Positions 16,514 to 23,800 of a stretch of DNA of 31,565 nt are shown one piece after another. Each line of letters begins with the position of its first letter. Position 1 is the first letter of the stretch. The notes under the pieces are model-generated. The model saw only the letters and a list, made by a program, of their open reading frames with translations, did not search any database and was not told the origin of the DNA. The DNA is from an uncultured Catenibacillus sp. (GTDB lineage Bacteria > Bacillota > Clostridia > Lachnospirales > Lachnospiraceae), in NCBI GenBank assembly GCA_934339005.1, contig CAKRHR010000031.1, positions 1 through 31,565 of the forward strand. The letters run 5' to 3'. The position numbers and the translations under genes were made by a program.

Positions 16514-17109
16514 TGAATTTATACAGCAGTCAGATTAGTAAGTTAATTGAAGAATTATCGAAACTGCCAGGTATAGGTGCAAAGTCAGCCGGAAGGCTGG
16601 CTTTTCATATTATTAATATGCCAAAAGAGCAGGTGCAGAGTCTTGCGGATGCAATTACAACAGCTAAGGAAAATGTACGTTACTGCAGTTGTTGCTGTAA
16701 TCTGACGGACCAGGAAATCTGTCCGATCTGTGCAGATGAGAGCAGAGATCATAAGACGATTATGGTTGTTGAGGGTCCGAGGGATCTGGCAGCATATGAA
16801 AAGACCGGAAAGTATAATGGTGTTTATCATGTGCTTCACGGTGCGATTTCACCAATGCTTGGCATCGGTCCGAATGATATCCGATTAAAAGAGCTGATGG
16901 TTCGACTCAGAGGCGATGTGGATGAGGTTATCGTGGCGACAAATTCAAGTCTTGAGGGCGAAACCACCGCCATGTACATCAGTAAACTGATTAAACCAAC
17001 AGGCATTAAAGTGACAAGAATCGCCAGTGGTGTGCCGGTCGGCGGTGATTTGGAATATATCGATGAAATGACATTGCTTCGTGCACTGAATGGTCGTGTG
17101 GATTTGTAA
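16513..17109 (+). CDS. recR: Recombination mediator protein
   Basis: Ring-forming protein that works with RecO/RecF to load RecA at gaps; 198 aa, the standard length. An N-terminal helix-hairpin-helix LSKLPGIGAKSAGRLAFHII is followed by a four-cysteine zinc motif (CSCCC...CPIC, about 56-72) and a Toprim domain starting IMVVEGPRDLAAYE. The stop/start overlap TAATG with ybaB indicates translational coupling. It is the last gene of this cluster; only an imperfect 9-bp stem (17136-17182) without a T-run follows. Confidence 0.97.
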   Translation: MNLYSSQISKLIEELSKLPGIGAKSAGRLAFHIINMPKEQVQSLADAITTAKENVRYCSCCCNLTDQEICPICADESRDHKTIMVVEGPRDLAAYEKTGKYNGVYHVLHGAISPMLGIGPNDIRLKELMVRLRGDVDEVIVATNSSLEGETTAMYISKLIKPTGIKVTRIASGVPVGGDLEYIDEMTLLRALNGRVDL

Positions 17110-17195
17110 AATAATATAGACGGTTTAAATATAGAAAGCGGCTTGCTCAGGGATTTCCGATATAATCTTTGAAAAAGCCGTTTAGTGAAAAAGTT

Positions 17196-17438
17196 ATGAA
17201 TATTGAGTATACAATGCCTAAAGCTGAGGCTGCACCGATTTTAAGGGAAATGTGTGCAAGTTCTCTTAAAAAGGCTATGGCTGAAGGCGATATGATTGAT
17301 GGCGCAGTAATGGTCGGTCAGAATGCGTCACGATTAAATAAGGTTGTTTCTGCCAAAGAAGTCATTGATACAATTATTGCAGAAGCAAAGACAACTGCAG
17401 AGACATTGTTTAAGACGTTGAATGGTATTTTATCCTGA
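17196..17438 (+). CDS. Short ORF resembling the C-terminus of a FabK/nitronate monooxygenase flavoprotein
   Basis: An 80-aa ORF. Residues about 20-70 (SSLKKAMAEGDMIDGAVMVGQNASRLNK and onward) resemble the last part of FabK-type enoyl reductases and nitronate monooxygenases, where a GDxENGxxMAGQ-like motif leads to a final helix. The TIM-barrel body, with FMN and catalytic residues, is missing: recR ends only 86 bp upstream. It may be a relic of a deleted gene or a small protein that kept this module. The start is uncertain (ATG 17196, weak ribosome site; an in-frame TTG at 17169 would add nine residues). Similarity is judged by eye. Confidence 0.45.
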   Translation: MNIEYTMPKAEAAPILREMCASSLKKAMAEGDMIDGAVMVGQNASRLNKVVSAKEVIDTIIAEAKTTAETLFKTLNGILS

Positions 17439-17500
17439 TTTGATGCCACAAATTGGGTTTTGTTCTGGTTTGATGTCACAAATGGAGATTTGTCCTTTTG
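17439..17500. repeat. Imperfect 30-bp tandem repeat
   Basis: Two units with a 30-bp period begin TTTGATGCCACAAAT (17439) and TTTGATGTCACAAAT (17469). Each contains a small hairpin (ACAAA/TTTGT and ACAAAT/ATTTGT), the second followed by CCTTTT. It lies between the convergent short ORF and yyaC and may act as a weak bidirectional terminator or be a dispersed intergenic element. Confidence 0.6.
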
Positions 17501-17512
17501 ATATTGACATTA

Positions 17513-18046
17513 TCATGTTTTAAAATTTTGAGCGATGCCCTGCGTAATGATGTGACCCATAAATAGACAGAAAATTTCGGCGGAGGTATCATGTAAATTG
17601 TCAAAAATACCTGTGATTTCGACATGCCCGATGGGACAAATATTTTTCCCAACAGCGCGTCCGGGACGCAGTGCGCCTTTGCGCAGTGTAATGCAGCCCA
17701 TTTGCTTAGGGATACCTACGGAGGCATCTATGGCAACAACAGGGTTATCCGGGTAATATTTTTGAATATAATTTCTGTAAAATTCAATATTTTCAGCGTG
17801 AACAGGATGTTCCAACGTACCAAAAACGTTTGGAATGTCCTGTTTTTTTAATTGGCTGCCGATGTATGGACCAAAGCGGTCAGCAGTAAGTAAGGGCGTG
17901 CCGATACATAAAAAGACCGGGGCTTTGCGGGCGGGCAGCAGGTGATGGAAATAATGATAAAATGCTTGCTCGGCATCTGCAGACAGGCTGTCAATATGCC
18001 TGTAATGGTGATTATTTAATTTGAATATATGAAAAAGGTTTTGCAT
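17513..18046 (-). CDS. yyaC: Spore protease YyaC family protein (DUF1256)
   Basis: A 177-aa member of the YyaC family, related in fold to the germination protease Gpr and found in endospore formers; its substrate is not established. Family signatures are VFLCIGTPLLTADRFGPYIGSQL, VFGTLEHPVHAENI and VVAIDASVG, followed by ITLRKGALRPGRAVGKNICPIGHVEITGIF, all in the expected order and at full length. AAGGAG precedes the ATG with about 8 nt spacing. It is transcribed alone, towards the short ORF at 17196-17438. Sporulation control is likely but I could not assign a sigma-factor site. The gene supports a sporulating lineage. Confidence 0.9.
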   Translation of the reverse strand: MQNLFHIFKLNNHHYRHIDSLSADAEQAFYHYFHHLLPARKAPVFLCIGTPLLTADRFGPYIGSQLKKQDIPNVFGTLEHPVHAENIEFYRNYIQKYYPDNPVVAIDASVGIPKQMGCITLRKGALRPGRAVGKNICPIGHVEITGIFDNLHDTSAEIFCLFMGHIITQGIAQNFKT

Positions 18047-18393
18047 AGTGAAAACTCCTTATAAAATGAATATGTTTGTTGTATTATTTGAAGTTTATGT
18101 TTTGTAAGAAAAATTGAATTATCAGAAGTTTATCCAAATATGAGAAGGGATAAACAGGGGACTGATTGACGTTGGAAAGCAGGTTGTTTTTTGTGGCAGG
18201 TTGATTTTCTGGAGAGATTGGTTTTTGTCGGTAGACAGGCGGAAAATGTTGTAAAAAGGTGAAATATATCGTAAGAATGTGAAAAATGTTCGACACCGTT
18301 TGATAAATTTCGCAGAAGAAGTGTGCTATTCTTATGTCAGTTGCCTGAAATCATCATAGTGTATTGGCCGCAGTGGCAGGAAAGGTGAGCTTT
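18047..18393. other. Intergenic region between divergent yyaC and LysM-protein genes
   Basis: 347 bp carrying the leaders of both divergent genes. The clearest signal is a possible extended -10 (TGCTATTCT, 18324-18332) about 60 bp before the plus-strand gene, without a good -35. No gene, repeat or terminator was recognised. Confidence 0.35.
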
Positions 18394-19821
18394 ATGGTTG
18401 AAATGAAGTATGACGAAAAAAACGGGGACTTTAAATTGCCAAAGAATATCAGACAGGTAGGTCAGTCCGAGGGTGACACACGGATTTATGTGGAGGATTA
18501 CGTTGTTACTTTTTTAAACGAACGGGCAAAGGAAGCACCGTCCGAAGAAAAGCTCGCGATATTACTCGGAAACACAGTGGAGAAGGATGGCCAGATATAT
18601 ATATTTATCCATGGGGCAGTTGCGGTAGAACGCATTAATATACAGGATGATCATATCGGATTTACGAGTGGGATATGGACAGGTATTTATGAGGATATAG
18701 AGAAGTATTTCGGACAGGCGAAGGTTGCAGGATGGTTTTTGACGCGACCGGGCAAGCCGCTTAAAGTGACAGATCAGATAGCGAAGGTGCATACGGATAA
18801 CTTTCCGGGAGATGGAAAGCTGCTGATGATGCTTGAACCTGTGGATTGCGAAGAGCAGTTTTATATTTACCGCCATGGCACACTGGAGATGCTAAAGGGT
18901 TATTACATTTATTATGAGCGTAACGAAGCCATGCAGGGATATATGATTGATTACAGGAAAAAGAATGAAGAGTCAGACCTGATGTCACAGGTCATTGAAG
19001 AAATGCTTGAGGACAATCCAAAGACGACTGATAAGAAGGAATCAGATAAGAAATCTGACAAAAAGAGCAAATTTGCAAGTGTGAATCCAACAGATATGAA
19101 ACAAAGCAGTACAGATGATACAGAAGCATCGTCAAAGCAAAGTGATTTCAAATCCAAGCTGCAAGCAGAGCAGGAGATACAGCGTATTGACAGGCAGACA
19201 AAGCATATCAGTAAGATGACAAGATATGCTGCAGTTTTTGCATTTCTGGTGATTGCGGCAAGTGCCGCTGCAGTGATGAAGCGTTATGAGCTTCGGCAGA
19301 ATCAGCAGACACTATCAACAGGTGTATCAAGTGAGAGCAATGTTGCGGCGAATGAAACAGAATCTTATGTGTCCGTATGGACAACTTCTGAGGATAAACT
19401 CAATTCAAATGATAATACAGTTTCAGAGGATAACATATCTACAGCATCGGAGGATTCTTCCACAAACACACTTAACGACAGTGGACAACTGGCAGATGAA
19501 GTTGCTGGTACGGTGGATAACCAGAATTCTTCCGACAATTCACAGACAGATAATCAGAATTTAAATAATCAAAGTACAAATCCACAGACGGCAGATAGCT
19601 CAAATTCAGATAAAAACCAGAATTTGGACCAGCAGGAGGCAAAAGATGTAGTGACGACAGCACTGCATGGCATGAAATATACAGTTAAAGAGGGAGATAC
19701 CCTGGCAGAAATCAGCGAACATTATTATGCCTCGATTGCTTATGTGAATGCTATATGTGCGCTCAACGAGATTGATAATGCAGATAAGATTTATCCGGGC
19801 ATGGAGATTACCCTGCCATAA
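18394..19821 (+). CDS. Membrane protein with degenerate JAMM/MPN-like domain and C-terminal LysM
   Basis: 475 aa. Residues 20-180 look like an MPN/JAMM fold: PSEEKLAILLG (49-59) matches the PxExxGxLLG strand, and GWFLTRPG (113-120) followed by D127 matches GWYHSHPG...D, with both zinc histidines replaced (L116, R118). A Lys/Ser/Asp-rich linker (about 195-260), one transmembrane helix (268-285), a Ser/Asn/Thr-rich extracellular linker and a LysM domain (427-475, YTVKEGDTLAEISEHYY) follow. Predicted topology is N-in, so a cytoplasmic pseudo-enzyme would be tied to peptidoglycan. The ATG at 18394 was chosen for GGTGAG (18384-18389). LysM is certain; the MPN assignment is by eye. Confidence 0.8.
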   Translation: MVEMKYDEKNGDFKLPKNIRQVGQSEGDTRIYVEDYVVTFLNERAKEAPSEEKLAILLGNTVEKDGQIYIFIHGAVAVERINIQDDHIGFTSGIWTGIYEDIEKYFGQAKVAGWFLTRPGKPLKVTDQIAKVHTDNFPGDGKLLMMLEPVDCEEQFYIYRHGTLEMLKGYYIYYERNEAMQGYMIDYRKKNEESDLMSQVIEEMLEDNPKTTDKKESDKKSDKKSKFASVNPTDMKQSSTDDTEASSKQSDFKSKLQAEQEIQRIDRQTKHISKMTRYAAVFAFLVIAASAAAVMKRYELRQNQQTLSTGVSSESNVAANETESYVSVWTTSEDKLNSNDNTVSEDNISTASEDSSTNTLNDSGQLADEVAGTVDNQNSSDNSQTDNQNLNNQSTNPQTADSSNSDKNQNLDQQEAKDVVTTALHGMKYTVKEGDTLAEISEHYYASIAYVNAICALNEIDNADKIYPGMEITLP

Positions 19822-19919
19822 GTATTGCCAGATGCAGGTGAGCAGTTTGGATATGAATATAATAACACGAACAATCTTCACGATTATTTAATAAAAATTA
19901 GCGTGCCTTTTCATATAAA

Positions 19920-19955
19920 ATCATGTATACTATAGAAATGTAAGTATACCATGAT
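19920..19955. promoter_or_regulatory. Inverted repeat over a possible -10 element
   Basis: ATCATGTATACT (19920-19931) and AGTATACCATGAT (19943-19955) are inverted copies with one extra G in the second. TATACT (19926-19931) could be the -10 of the following gene, though the -35 is poor. A candidate operator. Confidence 0.35.
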
Positions 19956-20014
19956 GTCAGGTCAGAATATTTTTGAAGATGACATCTGATTATAAATGAA
20001 AGAGAATGGTGCAT

Positions 20015-21595
20015 ATGTTTGAACGAATGAAGGCACGGCGTCAGATATTTATAGAAAATGTGCGTGCCGGTGATAGAGTTGCCAGGCGATGGGGCATTAT
20101 ATATATAGGTATTGCTTTATTTATCGTGATTGGTGTTGTCGCTGTTTTGTGGATGAACAGAGGCTATAAGACTTTTGAAGTGGTTGAAGTCATTGATAAA
20201 AACGATGATGTATCTGTCCATTATCAGGTTATTGGCGATGGATTGATTCGTTATAGTAAAGATGGTGCGATGTTTACAGATAAGAATGGCAATGTTGCAT
20301 GGAACCAGAGTTTTGAGATGGCGAATGCACAGGTGGCTTCCTGTGGTGAATTTGTAGCGATTGGTGATATCGGTTCAAATGAGATTCGATTATTTAACCA
20401 GGCGGGACAGATTGCGATTATCAATGCATTGTATCCTGTTTCAGTAGTAGAGATAGCAAATCAGGGTGTGACAGCGGCGATTTTGTCTGATGGACAGCAG
20501 CATTATATTAATCTGTATGATGCAGCAGGAACAGACCTTGTAAAGATTAAAGCTACGATGACAAATACCGGATATCCACTGGATTTGGCATTATCCGAGG
20601 ATGGATCAAAGTTGGCAGTCAGTTATCTGATACTTGATGGAGGCAAGACAACAACAAAAATTATTTTTTATGAGTTTGGAAAGACTAAAGAGGACAGCGA
20701 GGCCTCTGTTGTAGGCACATATGAATATGCGCAGATTTTTCCGAAAATCAAATTCATCAATAATAATACGATGGTTGCTTTCGGTGAGGCCGGATTTGAG
20801 ATCTTCTCTATGAAGAGTGGCAAGTTAGATCTTGTGATGGAAAAGCTGTTTGATAATGAAGTCAAAAGTATTTTTTATAATGAACAGTATATTGGATTTG
20901 TATTCAGAAATGATGGTGAGCTTGTAGGTGAAAGTACAAGTGAGTCTGAGAGTCTGATAAATCCTTTGGATATATTAAGTGGTACAGGTGGGGAGAGCCA
21001 GCAGGTAACACCAACAGATGATAATGCCAATGAAACGATTGTTATTCCGGAAGCAGAAACAGGTGCACAGATTGGTGCAAATGTATATGGTCATGTGGCA
21101 GCGGCTGCGCAGGAGGATGGCAGTGCTGCAACGACATCAGATGTGAGTCAGAATGATACAAGTGCGACAGCAACAGAAAACACCACAGGCGATAATGGTA
21201 GTGTTAATGTTCCAGAAGGTACACCGCACGAATCCCAGGCAGATGAGGAAACGACAGGTAACAGTTATCCATCACTGAATCAGTCTATATCAGAAACTGC
21301 GGCAGGATCAGGTATCAGTGAAGATGGTACACATCGTTATAAATTACTTGTGTATACGAACACAGGCAATTTATACTTAGATACAGAGTTTGACTTTGAT
21401 TATCATTATATTGACTGTACGAATGATGAGATTATCATGTACAACGATAATCAGTGTTATCTGATGTATTATACAGGTAAGGAGAAGTTTGCATATACCT
21501 TTGATACAGACATAAGTACATTGATGCCAAAGCAGTCGAAAAATGAATATATCATTGTTGACGATAATTCTATTAAAGAGATTCGTTTAAAATAA
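20015..21595 (+). CDS. DUF5711-like single-pass membrane protein with beta-propeller-like ectodomain
   Basis: 526 aa, function unknown. A basic cytoplasmic N-terminus (MFERMKARRQ) is followed by one transmembrane helix at about 26-47 (GIIYIGIALFIVIGVVAVLW). The outside part has repeated beta-strand patterns (GDGLIRYSKDGAMFTDKNGNVAW, NEIRLFNQAGQI, LALSEDGSKLAVSY) like a WD/PQQ-type propeller. A Ser/Thr/Glu/Asn-rich stretch of about 125 residues (near 305-430) interrupts it before the last blades. ATG 20015 was preferred over 20006, as AAAGAGA (19999-20005) is then well spaced. It lies between LysM and CvpA genes, suggesting an envelope role. Confidence 0.72.
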   Translation: MFERMKARRQIFIENVRAGDRVARRWGIIYIGIALFIVIGVVAVLWMNRGYKTFEVVEVIDKNDDVSVHYQVIGDGLIRYSKDGAMFTDKNGNVAWNQSFEMANAQVASCGEFVAIGDIGSNEIRLFNQAGQIAIINALYPVSVVEIANQGVTAAILSDGQQHYINLYDAAGTDLVKIKATMTNTGYPLDLALSEDGSKLAVSYLILDGGKTTTKIIFYEFGKTKEDSEASVVGTYEYAQIFPKIKFINNNTMVAFGEAGFEIFSMKSGKLDLVMEKLFDNEVKSIFYNEQYIGFVFRNDGELVGESTSESESLINPLDILSGTGGESQQVTPTDDNANETIVIPEAETGAQIGANVYGHVAAAAQEDGSAATTSDVSQNDTSATATENTTGDNGSVNVPEGTPHESQADEETTGNSYPSLNQSISETAAGSGISEDGTHRYKLLVYTNTGNLYLDTEFDFDYHYIDCTNDEIIMYNDNQCYLMYYTGKEKFAYTFDTDISTLMPKQSKNEYIIVDDNSIKEIRLK

Positions 21596-21669
21596 TGAAT
21601 TTTAAAGAATTAAAATTAAAAAATAGTTACAGTAGTTTTTACAGTAAAGTTTAAAGTAAGGAAGAAATC

Positions 21670-22368
21670 ATGAACATTATACTTATTATCACAGGCGTGA
21701 TTATCCTTTTAGGTGTTTTAAATGGACTTCGAAAAGGATTGATAAGTTCAGTTTTTTCTGTATTTGCGTTGTTTGCGGCAATGGCTTTAGCTGCATATGG
21801 GGGCCCATATGCAGCTAAATTTTTAAGAACGACGGCAGTTTATTCTACAGTATATGACACTGTGGAAACGAACATTTCAGAAAAACTGACTATTGAGATG
21901 CCGACACAGACAGGTGAACAGATTGAAGCTATTAATCAGTTGCCTGTTCCGGAGAGCATTAAAAAAGGTTTAATTGAGAATAATAATGCAGATATTTATC
22001 AGGCGCTTGGTATTGACAGTTTTACAGCATATATGTCTGATTATATCAGTATGCTTGTTATTAATGCGATTGCTTATCTGCTGGTATTTATACTTGCGTT
22101 TATAATTTTAAAAATTATTTGCTGTATGTTAAATGGTCTTATGGAATTGCCGATATTGCGTGGCATGAACAGACTGGGTGGCGCCATATTTGGATTCTGT
22201 AATTCTATCATGACGATATGGCTGCTGTTTATTGTACTTACAGCATGTTCTGCTACAACATGGGGCGCACAGATTATGGCGCAGATTAATGACAGCCAGA
22301 TATTGACGATGATGTATGACCATAATTATCTGATGAATATTATTGAAAATATCAGTTATATTTTGTAG
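21670..22368 (+). CDS. CvpA family membrane protein
   Basis: 232 aa with an N-terminal hydrophobic segment MNIILIITGVIILLGVLNGLRKGLISSVFSV, the typical CvpA start, and further membrane segments near 18-40, 120-150 and 170-195. The family is named for colicin V production in E. coli and is often linked to envelope or biofilm functions; its mechanism here is unknown. AAGGAAG lies 6 nt before the ATG. Codons 39-50 lie in a near-perfect 34-bp palindrome followed by five T residues, an internal attenuator-like structure. The extracytoplasmic loop between the first and later segments is longer than in minimal CvpA. Confidence 0.85.
   Translation: MNIILIITGVIILLGVLNGLRKGLISSVFSVFALFAAMALAAYGGPYAAKFLRTTAVYSTVYDTVETNISEKLTIEMPTQTGEQIEAINQLPVPESIKKGLIENNNADIYQALGIDSFTAYMSDYISMLVINAIAYLLVFILAFIILKIICCMLNGLMELPILRGMNRLGGAIFGFCNSIMTIWLLFIVLTACSATTWGAQIMAQINDSQILTMMYDHNYLMNIIENISYIL
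21786..21824 (+). repeat. 34-bp palindrome inside cvpA, followed by TTTTT
   Basis: Arms TTTAGCTGCATATGGG (21786-21801) and CCCATATGCAGCTAAA (21804-21819) are perfect complements separated by 2 bp. Five T residues follow (20-24). It encodes the nearly symmetric peptide LAAYGGPYAAK. In RNA it would be a stem of about 15 bp plus a U-run, like an intrinsic terminator. Confidence 0.9.
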
Positions 22369-22400
22369 CTGTTTATAGGTGATGACAGACGTTGGCTTCC

Positions 22401-22430
22401 TTGACATCTCATGGAAGTGTATAATATAAT
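22401..22430 (+). promoter_or_regulatory. Promoter of the ATP-grasp/Mur-ligase operon
   Basis: Perfect TTGACA (22401-22406), 18-bp spacer and perfect TATAAT (22425-22430). The leader of about 110 nt contains an imperfect hairpin, CAGAAAGCC (22463-22471) with GGGTTTCTG (22484-22492). Confidence 0.85.
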
Positions 22431-22546
22431 GAAGAATAATGCAAAACTATAAGAGAATACCACAGAAAGCCTTTTAAAGCTTTGGGTTTCTGAGATAAAA
22501 TAATAATATATATGCTATAAGTTAATGAAAGAAGGAACATAAAATC

Positions 22547-23758
22547 ATGGAATTTAAAGAGAGAGAATTTATTCCTGTCCTTTTGGGCGCAGATATTAAC
22601 ACATACAGTGTGGCAAGAGCTTTTTATGAAGCTTATCAGGTAAAGACATATGTATTTGGTAAATATATGTCCGGTCCAAGCTGCTATAGTAAGATTATTA
22701 ATTATAAAGCAAATCCGAAGATGGATACAGAAGAAGTCTTTATGAAGATGATTCGTATGATGTCCAAGAAATTCAAAAATAAGAAAATCTTTGTTTTGGG
22801 CTGCGGCGATAATTATGTGACATTGGTTGCAAAATGCAAACCTCAGCTTCCTGAGAATGTTATTGCGCCATATATTGATATTGATTTGATGAATCATCTT
22901 GTTCAGAAAGAAAAATTCTATGAATTGTGTGAAGAACACGGTATCGATTATCCGGAAACACTTGTATACAGACGCGAAATGGGACATGATTTTGAAGTGA
23001 ATTTCAAATATCCGGTTATCTTAAAAGCATCTGACAGTGTGGATTATTTTGCACATGATTTTGAAAACCTGCATAAGATTTTCAAATTAAACAGCAGAGA
23101 AGAAATCGATAAAACGATCGATGAGATTTATGAAGCCGGTTATTCGGGCACATTAATTATTCAGGATATGATTCCTGGCAATGATGAATATATGCGTGTA
23201 CTGACAAGCTATTCAGGCAAAGACGGCAAAGTGAAGATGATGTGTCTTGGCCATGTACTTCTGGAGGAACATACACCGCTTGGTCTTGGTAACCATGCAC
23301 TGATTATGACTGAACCAAATGAAGAACTGATGTTAAAAGCAAAGAAACTGCTTGAAGAACTGCATTTTGTAGGATTTTCCAACTTTGATATTAAATACGA
23401 CAGCCGTGATGGCAAATTCAAATTCTTTGAATTGAATGTACGTCAGGGTCGAAGCAATTTCTATGTGACAAATTCAGGTTTTAATATCGCTAAATATCTT
23501 GTCGAAGATTACATTGAAGATAAAGATATTCCTTTTGAAATGGCTAAAGAAGGTGCATTATGGACAGTGCTTCCAAAGGGTGTAATGTTTAAGCACGTTA
23601 AGAGTCCGGAATTAAAGGCAAAGATGAAAGTATTGATTAAAGAAGGCAAGATGGTAAATCCGTTATTTATGCGTGGTGATTTGGGTATCAAACGTTATCT
23701 GCGTCTTGTGAAGAATCATTTAAGACAGTATGGTAATTTTAATAAATATTATAAATAA
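22547..23758 (+). CDS. ATP-grasp carboxylate-amine ligase
   Basis: 403 aa. The N-terminal Rossmann-like domain begins FIPVLLGADINTYSVARAFYEAY; the ATP-grasp core includes KYPVILKASDS (155-164), QDMIPGNDEYMRV (206-218) and the metal-binding set D281, E295 and N297 (FFELNVRQGRSNFY). The family forms amide bonds between a carboxylate and an amine via an acyl phosphate; D-aspartate ligases that extend lipid II precursors in lactic acid bacteria and enterococci are of this kind, and the N-terminus looks similar from memory. A Mur-ligase paralogue starts 42 bp downstream, which supports a cell-wall peptide substrate. The actual substrate is unknown. A consensus promoter precedes it. Confidence 0.88.
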   Translation: MEFKEREFIPVLLGADINTYSVARAFYEAYQVKTYVFGKYMSGPSCYSKIINYKANPKMDTEEVFMKMIRMMSKKFKNKKIFVLGCGDNYVTLVAKCKPQLPENVIAPYIDIDLMNHLVQKEKFYELCEEHGIDYPETLVYRREMGHDFEVNFKYPVILKASDSVDYFAHDFENLHKIFKLNSREEIDKTIDEIYEAGYSGTLIIQDMIPGNDEYMRVLTSYSGKDGKVKMMCLGHVLLEEHTPLGLGNHALIMTEPNEELMLKAKKLLEELHFVGFSNFDIKYDSRDGKFKFFELNVRQGRSNFYVTNSGFNIAKYLVEDYIEDKDIPFEMAKEGALWTVLPKGVMFKHVKSPELKAKMKVLIKEGKMVNPLFMRGDLGIKRYLRLVKNHLRQYGNFNKYYK

Positions 23759-23800
23759 AGTATATTTAGGGCGAAGCAACAAATGCGGAGGCAAAAGTTG

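Noticed and set aside
22409..22987. 192-codon minus-strand ORF opposite the ATP-grasp gene
   Set aside because: It covers the strong promoter and the start of a clear ATP-grasp gene, has no recognisable domain or ribosome site, and its composition fits antisense reading.
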